A stretch of 64,000 nt of DNA, from contig OZ025287.1 in NCBI GenBank assembly GCA_964019165.1, positions 9,594,649 through 9,658,648 of the forward strand, given 5' to 3'. Numbering within the stretch: position 1 is the stretch's first letter; each line of letters starts with the position of its first letter. Below the pieces are notes generated by a model. It searched no databases. It had not been told where the DNA came from and saw nothing but the letters and a program-made list of their open reading frames with translations. The translations under genes and the position numbers were made by a program. The stretch is from Mastigias papua (Eukaryota > Cnidaria > Scyphozoa > Rhizostomeae > Mastigiidae). Positions 55,254 to 64,000 of this stretch are shown in pieces.

Positions 55254-57999
55254 AACTGATTGATCTGTGATTTATAATTTTTCTCATATATCTAGATGTC
55301 GATGAATGTTCGAGTCTTCCATGCTTTAATGGTGGTTTATGCATAAATGAGGTTGGAAATTATACTTGCAACTGCACCAATGCAATTGGATATGTTGGAA
55401 GAAACTGCGAGGAAGGTGTGTTACGCACGTTTGTTCTCAATATTCGTCTCTAGCGTTCTGTACTCTTTAGGGTCTGAAGTAAGAAACATTACCGGTATTC
55501 AGCAGACATTTAGTGTTAGGGAGAGCCAAGAGGTAAGTTTTTAAGATTGCACTTATTTCCTACGAGATATGCCATTAGTCAGTCACACATAACCAGACCT
55601 ATTTTAACACAATAGAGTTCTGTGCGGTTGCTCATTCCCTAGAAAATTTTGCAACTGAAGCATCCATGTAATCTCACGCTGCTTAATCTCATTTTCAAAC
55701 TCATTAATCGAGTTGTCAAGGTTGAAGTTGAATTGACTTGTTAAGATCAATGTTGTTTAGGTTCTGACGCAACAAAGCCGCCAAATGTGTGATCAGTTCA
55801 TGACTCTGATCACGTCTATTTTCTCCCAACCTGACTGGTTAGTTTGGGAGAAAATAAGTTTGATCAGAGCTCTAGTCCAGTCAAACATCTGGCGGCTATT
55901 CACCTTGGTGCTCTTTCGAATGATTGGGTTTAGTGGGAGTACATTGCATATCATCTTTAGGAGCCTTGGTTGTAAAACCGGCTTTACTAGATACTTGACT
56001 CAATATAAATCATAAGCTGATTAAAAAGTTGATATTTACGAAATGGCAATTATCGGTTTACTGTTTTGACTTCAGTGTTATGTCCATGTGAATAAACTAC
56101 CTTGCAAAGTCAAATTTCAATTTACTAATCGATCAATTTATTGATCCATTTTTTCAAATCGAAATTCATTCATCAATCGATTGATTGATCAGTAATTTGA
56201 TTGGTTTGATTGGTTTGATCACTGGCCGTTAAATGATGATCTTGTTTGTTCATATTAGACATTGATGAGTGCTTCAATGTCACGTGTTTCAATGGTGGCA
56301 ATTGTCTAAACGAGATTGGAAAATACACTTGCAGTTGTGACAAAAGATACATTGGAAGGAACTGCGAAACAGGTAGGTGAAAGCTTGGATAGGAAATTTT
56401 CAGTATCCTATTGTGGTTTTAAAGTGATGAATCATTCTTGTTACCTATGAATTGCTAATTAAAGGTCTTACCTTTTTTCCTTGGAATAGTATGTTTTGTA
56501 TGATTTTTTCTGGTTCACAAAACAGTGCGCAGTTAGGATAGTCTTCTTCAGTAGACTATAGACCGTGAAAGCATATTCTCTAGTGATCCATAGATGCTGA
56601 ACACTTGAGCTTTACCAATCCATATATGGTGAACACGTGAACTTTAGTAATCCATATGTGGTGAACATATAGTCATTGTTTGTCAATAGACGGTGAACAC
56701 GTGATCTTTGATAAGTTGTATATGGGGAGCACTTCACCTTATGAAGCAATCGAAAGTGCGTAAATCCTTCCTTAATTGCTGCAAATGGATAAATTTATGA
56801 ATATGCAATATCATGAGTACCTCACATGTAATATCGAAATACTCAGGGTTTAGGCATCAGCTTCTTCTGCTTTTCATACCTTTTTCCTTGATGCCTTCTA
56901 CCTTAATGCCTGTTGCCTCGTTGTCTTTTATCTCGGTGCTTTAAACCTCGATGCCCTATGCCCTATATGTTTGATGCAATTCATTTCACTTCATTTCGTT
57001 TCATTTCGTATAATTTTATTTTTGAATATTTATACAAGCAAATTATTTCAGCTAACTATTAGCTGTTTTACAAATTGACACATAAAGTATGCCTAAATGA
57101 ACTTTTATCTTGCATACAAAGTATTAGTTAACAAATTCCAAGTTAAAATATCCTTCTGCCACAATGCAACGTTTTGAGTTACTATTCATTTATAAGTGTG
57201 TAGAACGTACGAATAGAGATAACTTAGTTCAGAAATATATGCAAAACGTATTAATGAAACTATATACAAAACGATTATAATGAAAAACTGTAAGCATGAC
57301 GCGAACGTAGGGCTGTGAGAAACGAATGGATGAAAGCTGTTGTCTAGTCCTTGCTACGTGCACTCTGCGCACTAGAGCCCAGGCCTAAATGAATATTTGA
57401 CAATAAGTGATTCGCAGGAAAGATGCAAGTGAACAAGACTTATGTTGAAAAGTAACATCTGGCGGAAAATTCTACGATTCCACTGTGTTCATAAATATTC
57501 AGTTATTTATTCATTTTCTTATTTCATTCAAGTTGAGTTGAAGATCACAATCAGATCGTATGGCAAAAGTGATCCTGGATATGGCCAGCATCCTATTAAA
57601 ATCAACGGAGATAACACTGGTACTTCATCACGTGGCTTCAATGTGGTTGTATTATCACACATAAACGGACAGCAACTTGGCGCAAAAGGTTTTGATACTC
57701 ACGGCAATTCAGCCGCCGACGATGCAATGGTGAACTTTATTGAAAGCTTTCCTAATGGCAGCATAATAATAATGGCAGCCACAGATTCAGCAGCAGCTCG
57801 ATTATCTCAAGATGCAGAGGATTATATCTCTAGCATGGGTTCAACGGGCACTGGTAGCATCGCTCTTAGATCAAGTTTTGCACTGCTTACCGCCAAGGGC
57901 ATATCCAAGCCAGCTTGGTTTGCTGAAAAGTTTGCAGCACGAAGTCAAGGACCTAGTGTTGTCGAGGGGCGCATACAGTTCCTTTCCTTTAACACATAA
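54025..57999 (+). CDS. secreted PAN - Cys-rich - EGF x3 - ILEI domain protein
   Basis: Six exons in consistent phase: 54025-54337, 54537-54669, 54817-54930, 55296-55415, 56259-56372, 57533-57999. Order of domains: a PAN/apple domain ([21 protein letters not shown]), a 44-residue Cys-rich module, three calcium-binding EGF domains with six cysteines each, and a C-terminal ILEI/FAM3-type domain ([44 protein letters not shown]). ILEI domains occur in FAM3 cytokine-like proteins and in the POMGNT1 stem, where they bind carbohydrate; PAN and EGF modules mediate extracellular binding. I infer a secreted or matrix protein that may bind sugars. The 5' exon with the signal peptide is not certain. A damaged tandem copy lies upstream at 49044-51016. 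Confidence 0.85.
54537..54669 (+). CDS. Cys-rich module exon
   Basis: 44 codons plus one base: [41 protein letters not shown], with seven cysteines. It resembles a degenerate EGF module. It begins in phase 0 and ends in phase 1, which converts to the phase-1 EGF exons. Confidence 0.75.
54817..54930 (+). CDS. calcium-binding EGF domain 1
   Basis: (D)[37 protein letters not shown]; six cysteines, symmetrical 1-1 phase, C-x-D-x4-Y-x-C-x-C hydroxylation-type pattern. Confidence 0.88.
55215..55262. repeat. (GATT)n simple repeat
   Basis: About eleven copies of GATT in the intron before EGF 2; the upstream unit has a shorter array at about 49970-50010 in the same place, confirming common descent. 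Confidence 0.9.
55296..55415 (+). CDS. calcium-binding EGF domain 2
   Basis: (D)[39 protein letters not shown]; starts D-x-D-E-C, six cysteines, 1-1 phase. Confidence 0.88.
55774..55907. repeat. ~130-bp imperfect hairpin (MITE-like)
   Basis: GCCGCCAAATGT ... ATTTTCTCCCAA, a short loop, then TTGGGAGAAAAT ... ACATCTGGCGGC. It lies in the intron between EGF 2 and EGF 3. Confidence 0.7.
56259..56372 (+). CDS. calcium-binding EGF domain 3
   Basis: (D)[37 protein letters not shown]; six cysteines, 1-1 phase, acceptor CATATTAG, donor CAG|GTAGGT. Confidence 0.88.
56575..56740. repeat. ~40-bp degenerate tandem repeat
   Basis: Four or five units built on AATCCATATATGGTGAACAC with GTGAACTTTA between. 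Intronic. Confidence 0.75.
56985..57140 (-). mobile_element. CR1-like LINE 3' tail
   Basis: TTCATTTCACTTCATTTCGT, then ATATTTATACAAGCAAATT and TTTCAGCTAA, resembling the 3' end of the LINE at 31517 (TTCATTTCATTTTCATTT, ATTTATAC, TTCAGCTAA). No coding part is readable, so it is very short or old. Confidence 0.5.
57533..57999 (+). CDS. ILEI/FAM3-type domain, last exon
   Basis: 154 codons from V-E-L-K-I-T to TAA. Features of the ILEI fold: [87 protein letters not shown]. Acceptor ATTTCATTCAAG completes the split Val codon of EGF 3. Confidence 0.85.
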
Positions 58000-60310
58000 G
58001 TACCACTTGAAATTATATGCCACAAACTTTCAATGAGAAGTATATGAAGTAGATAGTTATACATAGACTGTGATATGCAAAGGACTTTTCAGTGAGGGTA
58101 TATCGAAAGAAGCTTACCAACAGGCTTAAGCATGTCATTATACTTTTTCGACAAGCAATTTTGGCAGGTAATTACGGAAAGCGTCTGTACAATGTGGGGC
58201 TGTCATACCCAATTCCCCTACATTGGGACGCCCGTGACGTTAGCACAGCCGTTGTGGGTATTGATTCGTGGTAAGAATATACAAATTTTAAGAATCATCC
58301 TTTCGATACCCGATATGAAGTGGGAGCTGCACCGAGTCAGAGAATGATATCACTAAATAGCTGAAGGGGATGGAAGAAGAGAGACCTAATTAATAGCACT
58401 ATCAGCAAAGAAGATGGCAGACGAAGATCAAGAAGCCAGTCATTAATTCTTCAAGGGGAGGGGGTGGAAGACATCTAGGAAGGGGACCAAAATTCTGTAC
58501 ACTCAAAGGGGGGGGGTGAAAAACAAAGAACATTCTAAAGGAAGGAGTATGGAGTTTCTTCTAAAGTGTTGGAATGGTAGCCAAAATTTTTACATAAATC
58601 TGAGAGGGTGGGGGGAAGAAAATTCCATCAACCATATGAGAATATCTTCCACCCCCTCCCCACAAGTGATTACTGAATCGTCCCTAAGTCGTGCATATCT
58701 ATGCAAAAACAATGGGAGTTGCAGCCATCTTGAACATCGTATTTTGATATGTACTCATTTGGGTACCTGCGGTTAATTCTGTACCGGCTCTATTGTATCA
58801 GAGAATCTCACACATTAAGTATAGCTCCTGTGTTAAGAGCAGGAAGACTTTGATGGAAACCTCAATAAAGTTCAAATACTAGCTTGTCAGTGAATTGGAT
58901 CTGATTTTCACCTCACTTCGTTGAATGCATTCTCGATACAAATTGATTTATTTTCGTACTATGCAGAATCAAGTGAGTCATATCTGGGTCATACTGTTCC
59001 CGTCTGCTTTAGATTTGTAAAAGGAAAAGTCCTGGTGAGCTGGGATCATTTCACATATTTTTCCGTTTCTCAGTCTAGTGAGATTGTCAACCATAATCAT
59101 TTTTTGTGGCTTGGAATTGCGCATGAAGGTAATTTGTCATAGCCATAATGCTCTGCTTGACGAAACAGAGCCTTAAGAATTCAAGGCTTGTGCAAGTTGA
59201 TGAAGAAAGGTGATACCCCTAGTGAAACAATTGAAATGTATCAAGAAACTTGGAAGAAAGGGTGAATTAAGATTAATTGTAATTTAGCCCCTATAGTAGG
59301 AAATTTGATAGCTAATGCAAATTGAGACGGCAGTCATTAATTAAGAGAAGGCAAACTTTGCTCAGTTAGCCGAAGCAATTTAAATTTCAATATTGCACGA
59401 GAGTGTGGGAACCTTCTTTGACATTCTTTGTACGATATTGAAACCCTGCATTACCAACAGAATGTTCATCAATTCAAACTTTTTAAGTTCATGCATAGTT
59501 TAGATGTGCTTGGACTACAGTGAATTACCCTCTGATAGGATTGAAGAGATCTTTCACTGATATCATATAGGTGATAAAGTTGTTGCCAATGGCCTATTTT
59601 ATCAATTCAACCCCGCTGACAAGAAAGCTTGATCACCATAGAAGAGGCAATACGTGCACCGAGAGAGGAGCTGTATATTGTTATAGAGTCGTCTAATTCG
59701 CCATGCAATGAAGTTACTGATAAGTATTAACACGTCTTAATTGACAGTCCTTAAGGTACCATGACTTCTTATTTCATGTGCAAAGTTCACCGTTGGATGG
59801 TCACATAATCACTGTAAACATCCTTCTTAATATTTCAGTAGTTCTCAACTCCTCCTGGTATGGAAAATCTAACCAGATCAAAGCATCACTAAAGGAACAA
59901 ACTATCTATGGTATGGAGGTATTTTGCCAAATCCTCGACCAGAGGAACTTTGTGCCCATTAGTGGTTGCAAAGCTTCTGCTCTGTGGCTAGAGTAGGAAG
60001 GTTTTCCAAGATCTCCTAAAGTAAATCCGTTTTAAAAATTATCCTGAAGAGGTTCCCATAACTTGATGAGCTAGAGAACGAATGAGTGAATTTTCATGAT
60101 AAATAAATTTCTTTGTTTATTTATTGAAATTAAAGGCGATTTAATAGAACGGATATAATTTGAGGAATGCTACGATGCAGTGGGGGATTTTTACAATGTG
60201 TAGTAGTGCATCGGTAGTAATAAATCGGTAGTAAATATGCCGACTTTTGTAAATTAGATTTACCGATTATCAATATTGTAGTTGATAGAACCATCATCAC
60301 AAAACTATCA
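58000..60310. other. spacer downstream of the ILEI gene
   Basis: No gene recognised. Open frames at 58921-59142 and 59778-59996 follow AG acceptor-like sites but match no family. A MITE-like repeat lies at 58437-58690. Confidence 0.4.
58437..58690. mobile_element. MITE-like inverted repeat (copy 2)
   Basis: GTCATTAATTCTTCAAGGGG..GGGTGGAAGACATC at the left, and GATATTCTTCC-type CATATGAGAATATCTTCCACC..CACTTGTG at the right. It shares AAAATTCCATCAA and the GGTGGAAGA ends with copy 1 at 43858-44003. Confidence 0.65.
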
Positions 60311-61352
60311 GTGATTCGGGGAGACAGCTTGCAGCCCCCTAATAAATCCCCCCTACGCTCATGAGCGCAACGATAGATGCAATGTTATAACAGATGTATC
60401 CTTTTTACTACTTAACGGATGTTATAACAGATGTTATAACAGATGTAATACTAATTCAAGGGTGAATTCTTGAATGCATAGTTTTGGACATCTTTTGACA
60501 TTGTACCACTAAATTTTCCTTTGTAATCCCTTAGTTTTAACTTTAATACTTTATAGGCATTACAAATGTTAATTATTTAGACTTGAAGCAATAGACACAT
60601 CGTACACTTGCGACAAGGATTACGCTCAGTTCAAAGTGAAGTTGAGAACCGAATTCGCGATTGTCTGCAATGATAAATATTGAATAGTTTCTTATCGATT
60701 TTACTTTTATTACCAAAAGTTCCTTAAATGCTTTTGCTTTCTACATTTAGCTTTCATATACAACGGTTCCTTATAAGAAGGGAAACATGTAACTCGAAAT
60801 TGACCATAACGAGCAGCATTACATGATATTTTGGATATAATTTCATAATGGTTCTTGCGTTATTTTATGCTACTTTGGATCCCCAGAGAATGTAGTCTCG
60901 TTAAAAAATTTTAACTCCAACACGATGACAAATAAACAACACCTTTGGTTCTTGATATTTTGTCGAAAATCCAAAACTGATCAAGATGTAAACTGTATCT
61001 TTTGATTCCATGACAAAAGATTTAAACGGTTAGCGGTTTATGTTTTATGTGTTACAATAGTGATATCTTGGGAAAGCATTTTCCTAAAATTTAATTTTAT
61101 CGTCGAAAGCAAGGTATCTTATTTTCGTCTTTTAGGCACAAGTAGTTTAGAATGTTTACAAAATGTGTATAGATACTATGTATCAATTATATATTTACTC
61201 TCATTTGGATGTATTTGTATTATATTTTTATGTGTAATTTGATATATTAAGTGTGACATGCCGAAGAAATTTTGAGGGGGGTTTAGCACAAGGCCTCAAA
61301 TGAATAAGTTCTAAGTAATTTTCTAGATAACTGAGTCGAAACTGTGCATCTG
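60311..61352. repeat. interspersed repeat R1, uninterrupted copy
   Basis: Intact counterpart of 196-440 plus 6045-6823. At about 60580 it reads TTTAGACTTGAAGCAATAGACAC split only by the point where the other copy has the Ty3/gypsy element. A short GATGTTATAACA triplication at about 60418-60445 is specific to this copy. Confidence 0.85.
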
Positions 61353-61943
61353 CAAAATAGGGAAAAGCTGCTAAATTTGTAATCATATTTTGAAAGTAGG
61401 TCATCAAAACTAGCACAAACTGACATATGTGCTAATTGTGTAGTAGCAATAAGGTTTATCATTTATTTTTTTGTAGCTTTCCAATGTTTCATTTGTGGCA
61501 CGCCCATAGCGACATTCCAGTCAAATGCCACACCCATTTATAGCAAAACTGTGACTTCGTGAAAATTAGCTATTTCAGGGTCTGATGTAGTATAAGAGCC
61601 CTACGTAATTGACACAGGCATCATAATCAATGGTAAGCCATAGTTCTTGTGCTACAGCTCCCCCCCTCCCCCCTCCACTCCTACAGCAAAAATTCCTTCA
61701 GCAACCCATTTTGAGCTAATACGGAGAAGCCTAAATCCCATCTCTGATTGGACAAGAAAGCGAAGGAGCCCTAGTGTCACATGATCTTATTGGCTTCTCT
61801 TGTCACTTCATAATGCCAATAATAAATGGACCAATAGCTGATGATTTATCGTGACCAGTGTCTGAAGGGGTTAAGATCACCACTGTGTAATACTTCGTGG
61901 TGTATGGATGTACCAGTTTAACAAGACAACACTTTGACTGCTA
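61353..61943. promoter_or_regulatory. region upstream of the last gene
   Basis: No gene. This 590-bp stretch should contain the promoter of the type II membrane protein gene. It includes a C-rich run at about 61661-61680, but no convincing TATA box could be assigned. Confidence 0.3.
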
Positions 61944-62136
61944 ATGATCATCACAATGTCTCAAAGTGGAGGAAATCGTTGGCTTCTAACGTGCTTTGGG
62001 CTTCTGCTGTCTACAACTCTCGTGTTGCTTTGTTTTGTCATGGTCATGGAGCGGGAATGGAGGGATTCATTTGATCGTATTAATGGTGAAATACAAGCCA
62101 TGAAGGCAAGAGTTCATCATGATATTCCAATGCAAG
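61944..62136 (+). CDS. type II membrane protein, exon 1
   Basis: From ATG at 61944 (or the in-frame ATG at 61956) the exon encodes MSQSGGNRW, a 23-residue hydrophobic span (LLTCFGLLLSTTLVLLCFV), then a charged stem (MEREWRDSFDRINGEIQAMK). A short N-terminal tail, one signal anchor and a stem is the layout of Golgi glycosyltransferases and sulfotransferases, but no catalytic motif is in view. It ends in phase 1 at CAAG|GTACAA. Confidence 0.65.
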
Positions 62137-63789
62137 GTACAATTCTTCAATCACAAATGTGCATAAGTTCTGCTTCATTCATTTTCATTATGAAGTGCTA
62201 TTTTATTGTTTGATTTGAGGTTTCATCATTTAAAGTTATCCGTAGAAGACTGAATGGATTTACTTGCTCAGCTAGACTGGAACTTTTCATCAATATATTA
62301 TCAGAATTATTCGAGTTCCAATGCTTCACAGGATTTCATATCTTTTTTGTGGCATTTAATCTTCGATATATTTCAAGAATAATTAGGTCCCTGGCCTTCC
62401 AATCAGCAATGTTGTCTTTTCACTCTTCAGTTTAATATGAGATGCTAAGAAGTCTTACAAAACTTTTCGAATGTCGTATTACCTCAGCGTAATGTTTGCA
62501 CCATGATCAATTCTATGCACGGTTAGGATTTGAATTCTGCTCTTACGACGGTTACTACTTGCAAGCTCAAAATAGTTTATCTTCCAGTTTTTGAATACAC
62601 CTCAATACTGTGTATTTAGTGCCAATGTGATATGTTACTACTGTGTGTATGTGTGTGCGTATCAGTGGTCTGTGTGTTTGTGTGTTTGCTTGTGTGTGTT
62701 TGTGTTCAAACACGAACTGTTCAGCGTTCTTCTTGGTCGGCCTGTCATTGTCGGCTATTCTGTTTGCGTGCGCTCCTTTTCAAACGTTTACCATCCAAAA
62801 TTCTCCACAGCAAAGTTTCAAAGTGATTGCAGCAATTAATCTACCACTGGAGATGTTGCAATTTGCTAGGAGTTACTCATGACTTATCTCGTTGTTAAAT
62901 GTACTCCAACCATTCAAGGGTCTTGATGATAACGTTTTACGAAGAGGAAAGTAATGGACTTGGAATTAAATGGAACTCTTGACAAATAATCCTGGCAATG
63001 GAAGAAAAGAGTGAAGGCCTATTGATGTATTAAGGCGTTAACACCCAGGTCAGTTAAAACCAGTGGAATCGAAACCTTATTATTTTCAATCTGGCTGTGA
63101 CATTCTCTCTTAGATCTGTGTCATGGTTCACAAGCTAATCTAATGATCAAATAAACATCAGATTTTGGATAAGTTCAGATGGCTGTCTTTGCGACCATCT
63201 TAGCTATAAAACACCTTATGGAATTAAATTGTTACTTTAAAAAGAGTTTAATTGACTTTCTCGTATCAAGTTGTGCCCACAAGTCAATCAAGTCTCTCCA
63301 GTTTCATAATATACTTGGAATATTATGGATTATTTTGCACAAGTCATTTACTCGCTTGCCTAGCAATCAAAGTCTTAAATATCATAAGTTCAAAATTAAT
63401 TTAGCGTTACTTCATCAATGGCATTTGTGACGAGCTAAATATTATTTCTAATTATAAACCAGGACTTCAATATGAAATCGAATTCTTGAGAAATTGTCTA
63501 GTTTCTTGGAGGTTAATGCGGGTGTTGTACCGGAGGACTTTTATGCGGGGGAATGTAGCAGAAGACACCTAAAAGCAGGTTTGAAAAAGGCGCTGTAAGT
63601 ACTGACAGGGTACAACAATTAACGACGAGTTACTATAGTTATAAAAACTTTCGTCGACGAGCCGAAAAATTACCGACACCATCTGCAAATATGTTTGTTA
63701 AAGCAAAGGGCTTTCAGAAAAGGAATCGTTCACTTGAAATTGTTAAAATCTGCATCGAAATGCTATAATATGCATCTTTTTTACCCCAG
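62137..63789. other. intron of the type II protein gene
   Basis: 1.65 kb with a degenerate GT-rich run at about 62640-62705 and no recognised element or exon. Confidence 0.5.
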
Positions 63790-64000
63790 ATGTCATTCAT
63801 AATTTGAAGCTGAGGCCAAAACGCAATGCAGATGTGGAGAAGACTCACCCTGAACTAATGAATGCGATTGGTAAAGCATGTGACATCTATTTAAAGAACT
63901 TTGGTGCTGTTGACTTCGATATCCAAAATAGCAGATTTCATGTGAACAAAAGACCAGGCTCTCCGAGATATCTAACTGCTATGAGAAACTCACAAGATTT
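63790..64000 (+). CDS. type II membrane protein, exon 2 (cut by window end)
   Basis: Acceptor TTTTTTACCCCAG; the phase completes the GAT codon from exon 1. It reads DVIHNLKLRPKRNADVEKT, HPELMNAIGKACDIYLKNFG, AVDFDIQNSRFHVNKRPGSP and RYLTAMRNSQD and remains open to the edge. I do not recognise the domain; it may be the lumenal start of a larger enzyme. Confidence 0.6.

Overview
This is an AT-rich, intron-bearing metazoan window. The host genes are a lysosomal-type histidine acid phosphatase, a PAN/EGF/ILEI secreted protein and a type II membrane protein. They have phase-consistent introns of roughly 0.1 to 16 kb and are buried in retrotransposons, foldback elements and dinucleotide microsatellites. 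An invertebrate, perhaps a cnidarian, fits best, but the sequence does not settle the taxon.

Left part (1-19.6 kb) is a repeat graveyard. A complete, almost unmutated Ty3/gypsy element (441-6044, tRNA-Gln primer site, one intact gag-pol frame) sits in an interspersed repeat whose uninterrupted paralogue lies at 60.3-61.35 kb. Two diverged copies of a ~2.5 kb repeat follow (6853-9501 and 9972-14777). One carries a hAT-type MITE, the other a 5'-truncated RTE-clade LINE. A dead PIF/Harbinger element (16270-17319) and long (AT)n tracts complete the region.

Middle part (19.7-43.4 kb) is one plus-strand acid phosphatase gene, of which I can follow twelve exons in consistent phase to the stop codon. 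The first visible exon (RHGDRSP) is separated from the second by a ~15.9 kb intron filled with two foldback-type elements sharing termini, CR1-like LINE fragments, a tRNA-derived SINE, a 705-bp near-perfect palindrome, a restriction-like-endonuclease LINE tail and a CR1-like LINE flanked by 303-bp direct repeats. Two catalytic positions of the phosphatase appear substituted.

Right part (43.4-64 kb): a second Ty3/gypsy element (44825-49043, minus strand, identical LTRs) has no tRNA primer site. The sequence next to its 5' LTR is complementary to an internal stretch of the LTR, which suggests self-priming. It landed at the splice acceptor of a decayed PAN exon that begins a damaged PAN-EGF unit (49044-51016). 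A second, intact unit (54025-57999) encodes PAN, a Cys-rich module, three calcium-binding EGF domains and an ILEI/FAM3-type domain. The window ends in the second exon of an unrecognised type II membrane protein gene (61944-64000).
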